Assembly (NCBI RefSeq): GCF_030463535.1
Contig: NC_132878.1
Span: forward strand, 30,295,761 to 30,359,760
Length of the DNA: 64,000 nucleotides
Direction of reading: 5' to 3'
DNA from: Salminus brasiliensis
Lineage: Eukaryota > Chordata > Actinopteri > Characiformes > Bryconidae
Positions 11,101 to 22,691 of this stretch are shown in pieces; positions within the stretch are counted from its first letter, which is position 1; each line of letters starts with the position of its first letter. The notes under the pieces were generated by a model. That model did not search any database. It was not told the DNA's origin and saw nothing but the letters and a program-made list of their open reading frames with translations. The position numbers and the translations under genes are program-made.

Positions 11101-12249
11101 TAGATTGCAGTGTTGTTAGAATGCTCAGGACTTGTGGCAGAGAGTGTTTTTCATCACAGTTGTGGATGTTGGAAGTCAATAGTGCAAATCTTTGGGTGGA
11201 GCAGGTGGAAACTGTAATAGTATGGAGATGTTAAGTTGTGAATGAGAACAAAGAGACAATCAATTCCTGACTGCCCTGATGATCACTGGCAGCGTTTAAA
11301 CACAGGGCTTATATAAGGTAATGAAGTGAACAATAATGTGGTCTTAATGAGCCAGTGGATGAAGAGCTATGAAGTTATGTATCTTTAACATTTGCAGTTT
11401 CATTGAACACAGTTGCATTGTAATGTTTTTACTTGCCTCTCACAAAATGGTATACAAATAATTGAGAGGCAAAGAGAGTGGAAGAAAAGCTACCACATAT
11501 AGTTCAGTGTCTGGGTTGCCTCTGACTACCTCTTTAACTGTAGTTTTGAGAAAACAAAATGTTTGTTCCCTTCATTTTCTGCAGTCCTCTTCTTAAGTTA
11601 CTGGATACTATTGTAGATTTTTGGTAGATTTGTTCTCCCCTTGGGAAGTTTTGTTGTATTAAGAACTTCCAAGTAAAGACTTTCAAAAACAAATAAACCA
11701 CATTGTTTTTTATGCCCAAAAAGATACATTTCATTTATTAAAATCCAAAAAACTGACTTAAGACAATGTGTCTGGTGAGTGCAGATCTGCACTTGAAATA
11801 TAATTCTGTAAAAACCTTGCAAGATCTGTCCTCAAACATATATTTTAAATGATCAGTGTCAAGGCAAATAATTTGTGTATCATTTTTCCAAGGCCAATAC
11901 AAAGAACTAAAACAAAAATGTCCAGTTAGTGGACAACATCCCCAAAATGACTTGTAGAGTGTTTATAATTGTTACCTTTAAAGGCACTCAACCGATTTTA
12001 CCACTAAGCTATCAACACCAATCAATCAGAACCATAACACATACTAAAGTCACCAACAGATATTAAATGTTTTCAAAATAATGCAAAATTGCTACAGTAT
12101 ATCTTTGTTCAGATGGCATTTACCTCTATTTACACATCAACAATAAACAGGGGAAAAAAACAATGTTTTTACAATGTAGTATCATCTTAGTTCTCTTTCA
12201 TTTCAGACATTTCATCAAGGCTTTTTTAGTCTGAAAACAGATTCAATCG
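11100..12249. other. Intergenic; 3' flank of a TAAR duplication unit
   Basis: From about 11560 the sequence resembles the 3' flanks of other TAAR copies (16600-16720 and 26450-26590): segments around a TTACTGGATACTATTG-like stretch and an AAGAACTTCCAA-like stretch. No gene is supported. Confidence 0.5.
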
Positions 12250-12640
12250 TCAAGATCCTGGCTGAAATATTTCACCTGACAAAATTATTCTGAATGCTTT
12301 TCTAAACCACTTGTAGAAGAAAGCATACACAATAGGGTTACAGGTTGAATTCATAAGTCCAATCCAAGAAAACATTTTCATCAATACTGGAGGAACGGAG
12401 TAACTGATAAAAGGGGTGATAACATTGCAGATAAAAAATGGAGCTGAAAGTGACAGGAAAACACCCAAAATGACAGCCAGAGTTATGGTGGCTTTTCTCT
12501 CTTCTTTGTTTTTACATTTTGAGTCTTGAATAGACTTTGTTTTTTTTGCAACACGAAATATCTTCATATATATACTGAGCATCACAACACCTGGGATGTA
12601 GAAGGAAAGGACAAAGGAAGCAGTGCTGGAAGAGGTGAGG
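12250..12640 (-). pseudogene. taar: TAAR pseudogene, 5'-truncated (TM5-C-terminus only)
   Basis: Homology to the intact receptors covers TM5, the third loop, TM6, TM7 and the tail. It begins abruptly at about 12640, inside TM5, with unrelated sequence upstream. The third loop has lost the KSML segment, the TM6 WTPFF motif reads SAPFF, and the tail ends early because a Ser codon became TGA (12250-12252). The NSTCNPIVYAFFYKWF signature is intact, with Leu at 7.43. It cannot make a receptor. Confidence 0.92.
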
Positions 12641-12649
12641 GAAATTCTA

Positions 12650-13380
12650 GTTATCAGTAGTCACTTCAGGTTGTTACCATACCAACACCAGAAAGAGAGT
12701 GGTGATTGGTAAAGAGAAAAATTATATTGCCAGCAAAAAAGTCCATCATTAGTGCAGAGGGCAAATTAAAATGTGTTGTACATTCACCTTTATACACATG
12801 TTCTGGTACAAAAATTGCATCCTATGTGTAAATGCCTTTGGAACTGCTTCATGTGGCATTATTTATTGAGAAATTGTCTTCCCTCCACAGAGACATTGTG
12901 TTCAGCACTTTAAACTCAAGGACTTGGTATAGGCAGCACCACAGAGCAGTCCTCCTTCATGCTTTGGACTTAAAGCACTGAGCTTATTGCTCTTTATTCA
13001 CCAATGCTGGTATAACAATACCACAACTTAAGAGATTTAAAGTGCACTGCTGCATAAAAAAGATAAAAGCTAGGTGTCTATTCCACTGCAGTATAACAGC
13101 ACATGCAATACCTGGAGGAAGTTGTCCTCTCAACCTAGAGAACTGGGGCCCAGAGATCAGTTTGTTGATTTCCCTGCTCTCGCTCACAAAATAAAAATAT
13201 TAATTTACTTAACAATTAATTTATAACCACGTGTGCAAAAAAATTGTGTTAAAACTTGACCCTGGGCTTCTCCACCTCTGTTTTAGCAGGTTTGTGATTG
13301 TGGTGTATATGTGGATTGGCGAGCACCAAAAGGCGTCAGAAGAAAGACTTATTGTCATGCCACCTGACTTTAAATGTTTT
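12650..13380. other. Intergenic; no gene seen
   Basis: No open frame of note, RNA gene or named repeat recognised. Confidence 0.5.
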
Positions 13381-13389
13381 TAGAAACAG

Positions 13390-14020
13390 GATGACACCAA
13401 TTACAAAGATTTGGGAGCAGTACTTCTTCAAGCAGTGGCAGGACAAGAACATGTAATCATACATTCTTCCAGGCTTTTGAAAGAAGCAAAACTGGATACT
13501 CGACTTCAGAAAAAGTGCTTAGCAGTGGTAGAAGACAATACCTTGGACTTCACAAAGAGTGATGCTAAAGACAGGACCTATTGTGGGCAGAACAGGATTT
13601 TGTTTCATTTTGTTCTAAACAGAAGCTGTAGTGGTGATCTCATAACTGTCTAAATTATGTCAGCACTGCTTAACACCAGTTGAGCAAGAGTTGGGGTTGT
13701 AAGTCTAGTTTTCAACATCAGATCATATAGCTCAAGCAGCCTAATCAAATTGACTTCATTCTCCACAGACATGGATTATGGCATGAATGTGTTACTTTCT
13801 AAAGAGTGTCACATCAACCCATTTTAAGTTTTGCACTCTCTTGCCAGAAAAAAAACATATACTGCTTGTTTAAGTACATGTTATTTTAACTCTTCTAGAA
13901 TCTTTTCATGCTGTCCTAATATAATATATGTGTTCATGTGGTGTAGATGTTAGCACATTATGCTTATGCTGTATTTTATTAGATTATTTTTTGTTGTTTG
14001 CCTTAATAGTTTTTGGAGTA
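13390..14020 (+). mobile_element. Ty3/gypsy RNase H scrap and duplicated flank
   Basis: 13390-13560 reads as RNase H of a gypsy element (GAVLLQ, HSSRLL, and a KKCLAVVE segment in family order). The flank at 13730-14010 is similar to 32255-32510 (shared GACATGGATTATGGCA-type and TTTCTAAAGAG segments), so this piece was copied together with a TAAR unit. No complete element. Confidence 0.65.
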
Positions 14021-14399
14021 GAAGGGAACTTTATTCACATGTACTTCTGCTTCTGAGCTGCGATCAAAACGAGCACTGCAGTGTCCAGTCTCCCTCTTTC
14101 CCCTAAAACAAAAAATACACAACTCAGAGCAAAGGTACCATCAGAGGTGGACTAAGTGCACAGGTGGTAAATCACATGACACCCTGGGTTACACACAGAC
14201 ATTTGGTGGAGCAGCTACAGATGACAATCAAATAACTCAGGAGTGGCAGCACTAGATGAAAGACCAGTCAGCAAAGGGACTATTTCAAAAGTCATCCAAC
14301 CATTAGGTCTACAAGTCTACAAGTGCATTACATTGAGAGACCGCTCCTTTCTAATGCTAGTATACTAGTAAAACTAGTTAATAATCTAGTCTAATCAGT

Positions 14400-16300
14400 C
14401 TAAAATCAGTCTACCCTTTAATAGCATATTTGGATGATATTCTAGTTTATTCACCATATAGTGACATACATGTCAGACATGTACATGCAGTGTTACAATG
14501 TCTACTGGATAACAACTTTTTTGAAGGGAGAAAATGTGAGTTTCATCTCCAGTCTGTGTCCTTTCTGCGGTATGTTATACGTGCCCAAGGGATCATCATG
14601 GATTATCAAAAGGTAGATGCAGTTCTTCAGTGGCCCACTTCTTCCTCATATAATGATTTCTAGATTTTTATAGAACTTCTATCAGAGGTTTCTTTTGCAA
14701 TTTTAGTGCTATCGCTGCACCTCTCACATCCTTTACAGCAGCCCCTATCTAAAAAACACCCAATCCATCTCAACCCTTCACCGTAGAGGTTGCTGCCTCT
14801 TAGACCGGTGTTGAGGTCATATTGTCCAAGCGTACGGGAGATCCTCCTAAATTGCACCTGGTTGCATTTTATTCACATAAGCTCTCACCTGCATAATGAA
14901 AGTATGGCATAGAAAATCATGAGTTGTTGGCCTTGTAAAATTAGAAAAAAAGAACAGCGACACTGGCTAGAAGGAGCTAATCACCCTTTCATTGTATTAA
15001 CTGATTATGAGAATCTACATCAAGTCAAGTTAAGTCAGCAACTTTATTGTTTCATCTATATACAGAGTACACTGTAAAACAAAACAGCGTTCCTCCAGGA
15101 CCATGGTGCAACACACAACACAGTGCAGACAGAAACACAAGTGCAAAACAGAACAAGTGCATACAGACAATACAACACAATGCAAATGAGAAAGTGTAAC
15201 AGGAAGGACAAAAGAATCAGTATCAATCAATCAATAAATCAGGCAGATTGAGCATTGATTGTAGTGGGAAGTGGGGTGGTGTAAATAGAATGTGCTACTT
15301 TTAATAAATATTTGTGCAAAAATTAAATGCGCACTTTCTGGAGGATGTAAAGACGCTGCTGGGCTTTCTTGGCTGTAGAGCTTGTGTTCAGGGTCCAGGT
15401 GAGATTCTCCGCTAAGTGGACACCAAGGAACTCTGTGCACTTAACAATCTCCACAGAGGACCCGACAACGTTGAGTGGAGAGTGCTTGTGTCATGCTCTC
15501 CTGAAGTCAACAACTGTTTCCTTGGTCTTGTCTTCAATCATGCTGACTTGTTGCCTTTGCTAATCAGACCCAGTACTGTTGTATCAATGCGCTAAATGCA
15601 TGAATGCTTGACAGGCTTGATGGTCCTTGTTTTTTTTCATGCGTCTGTTTTAATATTTCTTATAGACCTGATTTCATAGGCCATAGATTTCGTAAATGAC
15701 CTCAGTCCTCACTGTAATCGATCGTTTCTCTTTAAGTTTAAGAATCATTCCATTCACAGCTATTCCCACTGCATTCCAGATGGCAGAAGCAATATTTTAT
15801 CAGGTTGTTTGTGTGTTTGGGATATCAGAATACATTGTGACTGGGGGCAACAGTTTACCTCTCAAGGGTGGTCATCCTTTGTTGAAAGCACTGGGGAATC
15901 CATTAGTCTGATCTAATCTGGGTATTATCCGCAATCCAATGGACAGTGTGAATGAATTCATCAAAAATTAAGTAAATTCTTACACATGCTCTGTCACGAG
16001 AATCCCTCTGACTGGTCCCGATGTCTGGTATGGGCAGGGATGGCCCAGAACTCACTCACAAGTTCTGCAACTGGTATGACACAATTACTAAGTGTCCTGG
16101 GGTATAATCTCCATTGGCTTCGTGGACCAGGACTCCTTCTGATGCCTGCAGTAGACTCTTGGATACAAAGAAGTTATAATGTAAGAGAGCAGGTTCATCA
16201 GAGGATTGAACAGGTTCTTCAGTGCAATAAGGAGCAAGCCATCATTGACAATCACTGCAGTGAAAACTTGCAAACAAAAAAGAAGTGTAAGCAAAAAGAA
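14400..16300 (+). mobile_element. Ty3/gypsy remnant: RT, RNase H, integrase
   Basis: 14418-14660 is the RT catalytic strand with an intact YLDDILVYS motif. RT thumb and RNase H follow in broken frames, with an RNase H block (HWLEGANHPFIVLTDYENL) at about 14950-15015. After a LINE insertion, integrase core sequence (DRFSLSLRIIPFTAIPTA) lies at 15715-15900. An integrase C-terminal part (WAGMAQNSLTSSATGMT-like) lies at 16020-16240. Order and motifs are those of a sushi-like gypsy. Dead copy. Confidence 0.8.
15022..15575 (-). mobile_element. LINE 3' fragment inserted in the gypsy remnant
   Basis: Minus-strand translation shows the C-terminal region of a non-LTR retrotransposon RT (GVHLAENLTWTLN then a KKAQQRLY segment) at about 15480-15330. 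A non-coding 3' part runs to 15022. It separates the RNase H from the integrase pieces of the gypsy element, so it is a later insertion. Clade not assigned. Confidence 0.65.
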
Positions 16301-17816
16301 GAAAATACTGTGGAACAAATCAGGAGCATAAAATATGAAATGAAAGCAAAGATTCATCCTTAAAAAATATCTGGAAGAGAAAAGAGCCTGAACAATGTCT
16401 GTTTTTTGACTCACTGAGACCTCATCCAAAGGAAAACTTTATATGTATGATATTAGAATTTGCTCAGTTCAACCTACCAGATGTAATGCACATGCTAACA
16501 AGCAGTTTAACTGGTTTTATTCAAGGCAAATAAATATTTAGCAAACCATTTTACCAACATACAAACCATTACCAAAAAAGAAAAAGAAAATATTTGGATG
16601 GATTTTTTTTTTGGTTCCACTTTCTGCAATTAAATTATTGGATACAATGGCAGATTATTTTTCAAGACATTATGCTTAACGCAAATTGTCATCTATTCTC
16701 CTTTTGTTAACTTTTGTAATAAGAACGTCAAATTAAACATAAATATTAGTAACAAATATTTATTTTGAAAGTGTTATGTGCCACATAGGTTTAGACACTC
16801 GCAGAGGTAAAATGCAAAGGAGGCTTTACTGAAAGAATCACAATCCAAGTTCATAATCGATGCACAGGCAAGGGTCAGTTCCAGCAAGCAGATGAGAGGC
16901 AAAATAGCAAACATCACACAGGGCAAACAGTCAAAAAAAAACACATGCAGAGTGTCAAAGTGCATTATCAAAAACACAGGCAAACTATCCAAAGGGTAAG
17001 GCAAAAGGCAAAGTAGAAAACCAAGGGCAAAGGTCCTACAGGAAAATATATAGATAGAAAGAATGCTCAGTAGATCACCAAAAGGGATGCTATACCTCAC
17101 GATTAGCCTATTCGAAAGCCCGGGCTCATATACCATACTAGTTAAGTCATATGATCAAAGACACAGTTGAGTCCTGACACTTTCAGGAGGGTTGTGGAAG
17201 TTTGATTCCATTTGACCATTATTGTTATATTGATATTGTTTTACAGCAACAAACAAAAAAAGTAATATACTGCATTCTTTTGTATGACCAAAATAACTAT
17301 AATTCTTGTTTATTAAAAACTAAATAACTTGCTCATACATGTTTGGGAGACCAATGAAGTTAAATGTCTGATAAGTTAAGTAAAGATCTGATATGTGAAA
17401 TATATAATTATGTAAGACATTAGCTGAAGCAGGATTTCACCTCAGAAGACAATGCACATTTTAAAATACTACCTATGAATTGTGTCCTTTTGCACACTTT
17501 AACTTAGCAGCATAATGGCAAATAAATTATTATGTTTTGTTGTATAATTGTCCTATTCCTTCTAAAGTCCAGATCAACCAGTAGAAATGGACAGAACTAA
17601 ACATCTATTTAGAGGAAAATCATGCCCAAGGTAACAGGTAGTCTATTTCTAATTTGTTTAGTTTTGAATGCCTTATAGATCACATTTACCACTGAACTAT
17701 AACCAAAAGTAATTTGCAATAGCTTTATGTATTCTTCAAAGGTTTTATGCATACCATCTTAGTTCTCCTTTATTTCAGACAATTTCATCATGTACTTTGG
17801 ATGGATTTTTTTTTTT
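16300..17816. other. Intergenic; 3' flank of the 17817 TAAR, duplicated at 26.4-27.2 kb
   Basis: From about 16600 to 17816 the sequence can be followed alongside 26450-27167: AGACATTATGCTTAA, GTCATCTGTTCTC-like and AACTAAACATCTA segments occur in the same order. No gene seen. Confidence 0.6.
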
Positions 17817-18842
17817 TCAGTGTGAAAACAGATTCATTCTCGAAGAGCCTGGCTGAAGTACTTGACCTGATAAAACCATCCTGAATGCTTTTCTAAACCA
17901 TTTGTAGAAGAATGCATAAACAATAGGATTACAGGTTGAATTCATGAGTCCAATCCAAGCCAGCATATCAATCAATACTGGAGGAACTGAGTAACCGGTA
18001 AATGGATTGATAACATAACAGACAAAAAACGGTGTCCAAAGTGAAAGAAACACTCCCAAAATCACAGCCAGTGTTTTGGTGGCCTTTCTCTGCTCTTTGT
18101 TTAACATTGATTTCATTTTGTTTTTACATTGTGAGTCCTGAATAGACTTTGCTTGCTTTTGTGCAACACGGAAGATTTTCATATATATAATGAACATCAC
18201 AACACCTGGGAAATAGAAGGAAAGGACAGCAGAGGCTATACTTGCGGCTGCACTTTCAAATATCACACAACCTCCTTCACATGCAACATTTTCATAATAA
18301 AAATCTTCAATGCCCAAAATGTTCAGCTCCAGAAATATTGTTCCAAACCCGGCTGCAGCTGAGACACTCCAGCAGATGGAGATCATGATTACTGTGACAA
18401 AGGAGGTGATTTTATTGTGATACAGCAGGGGGTGACACACAGCATAATATCTGTCAATGGATATGAAAGACAAATTTATAATTGAAGCAGTGGACAACAT
18501 AATAGTAACACTGTTGTGTATCTTACAGAATAAAGTGCCAAAATACCAGCAAGTCTCTACAAAGCGTAACATATTAAGAGGCATAAAAAAGCCACCCAGC
18601 AGCAGATCTGTCAAGGCCAGAGACAGAATGAGACAGTTCGTTGGCATGTGCAGCTGCTTGAAATGAAGAATAGCTATGATTACAAAAAGGTTTCCCAATA
18701 CTGTTAAAATCACCACTGTGCTAAAGAACAAATACATCGACACCCTTAAAAGCAGAGGATAGACAACCTTTGGACAAGATCCATTTAAATATTCATAGCA
18801 AAGAGGAGTAATGTCCACTATCTGAGTGTAACTTGAATTCAT
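17817..18842 (-). CDS. taar: Trace amine-associated receptor (TAAR), intact, 341 aa
   Basis: Full-length class A receptor of the TAAR family. The start chosen is MNSSYTQ at 18842, matching the other family members. The frame stays open 22 codons further upstream, but that extension crosses a splice acceptor (TTTCAG at about 18892) and is taken as leader. DRY, the TM6 WTPFF and NSTCNPIVYAFFYKWF motifs are intact. Residue 113 (3.32) is Thr and residue 299 (7.43) is Leu, so amine binding by the canonical Asp is not expected. The broken copy at 27168-28142 is its closest relative in the window, including flanks on both sides. Confidence 0.96.
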   Translation of the reverse strand: MNSSYTQIVDITPLCYEYLNGSCPKVVYPLLLRVSMYLFFSTVVILTVLGNLFVIIAILHFKQLHMPTNCLILSLALTDLLLGGFFMPLNMLRFVETCWYFGTLFCKIHNSVTIMLSTASIINLSFISIDRYYAVCHPLLYHNKITSFVTVIMISICWSVSAAAGFGTIFLELNILGIEDFYYENVACEGGCVIFESAAASIASAVLSFYFPGVVMFIIYMKIFRVAQKQAKSIQDSQCKNKMKSMLNKEQRKATKTLAVILGVFLSLWTPFFVCYVINPFTGYSVPPVLIDMLAWIGLMNSTCNPIVYAFFYKWFRKAFRMVLSGQVLQPGSSRMNLFSH

Positions 18843-19128
18843 TCTGAAGTCCACCTTCTGAGGATTTTTTTGCTCCTGTGATGTAACCTGAAAGCATTTA
18901 AAAAACAATTAATAAAACAGTTCATTAAACATTTTTTCTGTCTATGTCGATTGGAAGTAAAATAATAATATAATATAAGTAATATAATATATAAAAAACA
19001 TAACTATACAATGTATATATATAAATTAGCTGAAATGTCCCTTAAAAATGCATAATGAATCTATTGTTATGCTATGTTTGTTATAATGATAGAAAAATTG
19101 TTTAGTGTAATACAAACCTTCTCTCAGA

Positions 19129-19245
19129 TCTTGCCTCTAATTTTTACAGTTGACAAGACCACACAGATTTATACTCTTCCAGCACTGCCTATGATAAAAC
19201 ACCACCCTTTGAGTCATGTTTCAAAAATGTCCCATGGTGATGCTC
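19129..19245 (-). promoter_or_regulatory. Putative TAAR promoter and tiny first exon (17817 gene)
   Basis: The minus strand has GAGTATAAATC at 19166-19176, identical to the box upstream of the 7276 gene, and a CCATGGGAC...GGGTGGTG block upstream of it (19200-19237). A GCAAGA donor-like site at 19129-19134 would give a first exon of only about 10-20 nt, spliced to the acceptor near 18892. The spacing resembles that at 31428-31532. Confidence 0.5.
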
Positions 19246-20240
19246 TTGACTAAATCTTTTCCTAAATAATACAAAAAGATTCATGTCTTTCTAATGTTAT
19301 ATAACTAATGTTAATTAACTCATTGCTAGAGTATATCTTTGTTCAGATATCAGGTACCTCTGTAGCAAACCTGAATAATTTGCACATTTTTGCTTTTGTT
19401 TTTGGGTGTAATGCATACCATCTTATATCTCTTTTATCTTATACAATTTCATAATGGACATCCTAATTAGATTGTAAATTCTGTCAAACTAGCTAAGGTA
19501 AGTGATGATTAGAAAGCATGTAAAATAGAATTACTGCTAGAACAACTACTGGTGAGTTATATCAATTTAGTTCAGAAAGCTTTGATTGATGGAGAAAACA
19601 ATGACAATGTTTATTTTCCTAAAAACACCACAGTGTGTATCAAATCACACTGATCAAATTTGAGGCAAAAATCCAGAGACAAGTTAGAAAAAAATAGGCA
19701 TGTGAAGCACAAATTGACCTAACCAGCAGTTTTCACTAGTGCCACATTTTATTTGGGCCACATTGGTCTGGGAAGACCAATCTGATGTTTGGCATACACA
19801 AGCCCTTTTTACAGAGGCTATGCATCCAAATTGAACCACTTTGGCAAACCAGCTTCAATATGCCAGAGCAAGAGATTGAGAGACAAATATTCTGTTGAAT
19901 TCGTTGACGCTAACAATTGAAGCTACATAAGCATGAGTCATTTACTTTCAGTTACCCACTGAATGTTTGGGAACAACTCTACCCTAACCAGGTACTTGTC
20001 ACTGGTCATTGTCGGGGTTTATGTGTGACTGGATCAGCCACTTGCTCTGGAGGTTCCACACACCAAAAAAATTATGGTCAAGGATTGCTACCCCTTGCCC
20101 TACAGCCTTTAAGGCATTACAGCAGAATTAGATTTTTTGAGTAATTTTACAAGTACAAGAGGTCCTTCGTCATGCCATTGTCATAAATTCTGGGTCATGC
20201 CTTTATGATTAATTAATTACATCAATCACACAAACCACAA
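19245..20240. other. Intergenic, with a small TAAR 3'-flank vestige near 19420-19470
   Basis: A short stretch at 19415-19470 (ACCATCTTATATCTC, CAATTTCATAATGGAC) matches the region just 3' of TAAR genes. It is followed by sequence shared with 29250-29310. The equivalent place in the right-hand duplicate (28440-28680) keeps more of the lost receptor. Confidence 0.5.
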
Positions 20241-20520
20241 CATGTTTGTCCTAACATTGATCCTATTAGGAGTCTAGCAGCTTCTGGAAAACTACCTGTA
20301 TGTGAATGTGGAGCAATTATCTGTCATAGGCAGTCAGAACCCTTCCTAGAGTTTTTTTAGTGTCCAGGGGGCCAACTGAGCATGGGCCCAGCCAAGATCC
20401 ATGTGATTTTGGACTGGTCCTTCTGCTTGGTACAGTACTTCCTGAGCTTCATCAACTTCTTCCAGAACATTGTCTGCAACTTTAGCTCTGTGGCTGTACC
20501 ATAATTGGTAAAAATAATTA
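20240..20520 (+). mobile_element. Ty3/gypsy RT scrap, duplicated at 29510-29780
   Basis: 20370-20510 translates to the RT thumb region of gypsy elements (KIHVILDW...FINFFQNIVCNFSSVA). The piece and its 5' flank (AGGAGTCTAGCAGCTTCTGG) recur at 29540-29770, showing that the scrap predates the TAAR segmental duplication. Confidence 0.65.
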
Positions 20521-20980
20521 ATTCTGTATTGTTTATGTTCGTGAGTTTTTTTTGTGGAATTCCAAAGCCCATGCATGTTCCGGCGCCACTCTGAATGGCA
20601 GTCTTTCTAGAAGCGCCATCTTTTGTGTATTGTTTTAGCCTTTTTCCTTGCCATTTTTATTGCTAGTTTAGTGATTATTTTGTATGTCCTATGGACATGA
20701 AATCTGTTTCCATGTGCACGTGCAGGACTAACTAAGTTTACACAACAAAAGAGCTGCTAACGCTCTGAACAGAGGTACACTCCAACAAAAGCTGCAGAGA
20801 CCCTATCAGAGCTGCAGAGCTAAAGGCTAAGCGCACGGAGAAAGAAGGGACGACAGATTCAACATGCAATGGACCTCCTCCAGTTTGCCTACAGGGAAAT
20901 AAGTAGGAGTTGAGGATGCCAGGCTGTACTTTCTCCACTCAAATCAAATCAAACCATGTTTTTTGTCACATCGCTTTATA
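20520..20980. other. Intergenic; no gene seen
   Basis: No supported gene or recognised repeat. Confidence 0.45.
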
Positions 20981-21135
20981 CAGATATATGAGTGGTGCAG
21001 TTCTCATACCAGGTAGTAACACAGCCAGTTAGAATACTCTCCACAATGCAGGTGTAGAACGCCATGAGTATGTGGGGGTATATACCAAACCTCCTAAGCC
21101 GTCTGAGCCATCTTGTGCTTTCTTCGCCACCCGTG
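20980..21135 (-). mobile_element. LINE RT scrap, minus strand
   Basis: Minus-strand translation shows an RT C-terminal block (LRRLRRFGIYPHILMAFYTC then a VESILTGCVTTWY segment) typical of non-LTR retrotransposons. It abuts a plus-strand LINE scrap head to head at about 21135. Confidence 0.6.
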
Positions 21136-21600
21136 TGGTGTGTCCTGTCTTTGGTGGACTTTTGCAGGGATAGGCCACTCACTCAGCCTGTCTCTATAGA
21201 GGGGATTAATGTGGAGATGGTTAAGACCTACAGATATCTCGGACTGCACCTGGATAAAAGCTTGGACTGGTCAGCCAACACAGACATGCTATACAGACAA
21301 GGCCAGAGCTGGCTCTACTTTCTGAGGAGGCTGGGGTCCTTCAACATCTGTAGAAAGCTCCTGCAAAAGTTCTATTAGACTGTGGTGTCCAGCTGTTTTT
21401 TCTATGTTGTGATGTGCTGGTGAGGAAGCATGATAAAGAGGGACAAGATGCGTCTTGACAAGCCGGTCAGACGTGCTGGGTCAGTGGTTAGTGTTGAACT
21501 AGACTCTGTAGCAGTGGCAGAAAACTAGACTCTGTAGTAGGGTGGCACAAAAAAGGAGGACACTGCACAAACTGCTCTCCATCTACTGCACACATCCATC
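21135..21600 (+). mobile_element. LINE RT scrap, plus strand
   Basis: Plus-strand translation gives a non-LTR RT C-terminal block (YRYLGLHLDKSLDWSAN then FLRRLGSFNI) at 21225-21380, with a degraded continuation to about 21600. It overlaps in protein content with the neighbouring minus-strand scrap, so these are two copies and not one inverted copy. Confidence 0.65.
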
Positions 21601-21610
21601 TATCTATCTA

Positions 21611-22689
21611 CAGTGAGGAAAATAAGTATTTGAACATCCTGCAACTTTGCAAGTTCTCCCACTTAGAAATCATGGAGGGGTCTGAAATTTTCATCTTGGG
21701 TGCATGTCCACTGTGAGAGACATAATCTAAAAAAAAATCTGGAAATCACAATGTATGATTTTTTAATAATTTATTTGTGTGTTACTGCTGTAAATAAGTA
21801 TTTGAACACCTGTGAAAATCAATATTTATATTTGGTACAGTAGCCATTTGCAATTACAGAGGTCAAATGTTTCCTGTAGTTTTTCACCAGGTTTGCACAC
21901 ACTGCAGCAGGGATTTTGGCCCATTCCTCCACATAGATCTTCTCCAGATCAGCCAGGTTTCTGGGCTGTCGCTGAGAAACACAGAGTTTAAGCTCCCTCC
22001 AAAGATTTTCTATAGGGTTTAGGTCTGGAGACTGGCTAGGCCACTCCAGAACCTTGATATGCTTCTTAGGGAGCCACTCCATGGTTATCCTGGCTGTGTG
22101 CTTTGGGTCATTGTCATGTTGAAAGACCCAGCCACGACCCATCTTCAGTGCTCTAACTGAGGGAAGGAGGTTGTTCCCCAAAATCTCGCAGTACATGGCC
22201 CCGGTCATCCTCTCCTTAATACAGTGCAGTTGTCCTGTCCCATGTGCAGAAAAACACCCCCAAAGCACGATGCTTCCACTCCCATGCTTCACAGTAGGGA
22301 TGGGGTTTTTGGGATGGTACTCATCATTCTTCCTCCTCCAAACACAGCGAGTGGAATTAAGACCAAAAAGTTCTATTTTGGTCTCATCTGACCACAGAAC
22401 TTTCTCCCATGACTCCTCTGGATCATCCAAATGGTCATGGGCAAACTTAAGACGGGCCTGGACGTGTGCTGATTTAAGCAGGGAAAACTTCCGGGTCATG
22501 CATGACTTTAAACTATGACGTCTTAGTGTATTACCCACAGTAACCTTGAAAACAGTGGTGCCAGCTCTCTTCAGGTCATTGACCACGTAGTTCTGGGCTG
22601 ATTCCTCACCTTTCTTAGGATCATTGATGAAAATTTCAGACCCCTCCATGATTTCTAAGTGGGAGAACTTGCAAAGTCGCAGGGTGTTC
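21611..22689 (-). mobile_element. Tc1-like transposon, right TIR truncated by a LINE
   Basis: The left TIR begins CAGTGAGGAAAATAAGTATT at 21611. The right TIR, running to TGTTCAAA at about 22689, is the reverse complement of the left TIR's inner part (GCAAGTTCTCCCACTTAG). It stops about 25 bp short of its end, exactly where LINE tail repeats (ATTTACATTTACATTT) begin. The body is about 1.08 kb, shorter than a full Tc1, because the DNA-binding part of the transposase is deleted. Confidence 0.9.
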
Positions 22690-22691
22690 AA
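21819..22691 (-). pseudogene. Tc1-like transposase, catalytic domain open, N-terminus lost
   Basis: A 290-residue open frame. The DD34E catalytic core is complete: [15 protein letters not shown] and [11 protein letters not shown]. The N-terminal 50 or so residues are translated TIR and linker sequence, not a transposase N-terminus. The paired helix-turn-helix region is largely missing, so the protein should not bind its TIRs normally. The frame shows little decay, pointing to a fairly recent internal deletion. Confidence 0.88.

Noticed and set aside
12250-12585. Functional short receptor gene or exon
   Set aside because: Lacks TM1-TM4, has a mutated TM6 motif and a premature stop; TAAR coding regions are single-exon here.
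18843-18908. 22-codon upstream extension of the 17817 TAAR frame
   Set aside because: Contains a splice acceptor and no counterpart in the other receptors; MNSS is the family start.
21819-22691. Domesticated transposase gene
   Set aside because: Although open for 290 codons, it sits within its own TIRs, lacks the DNA-binding part and starts in TIR-derived sequence; a recent deletion copy is simpler.
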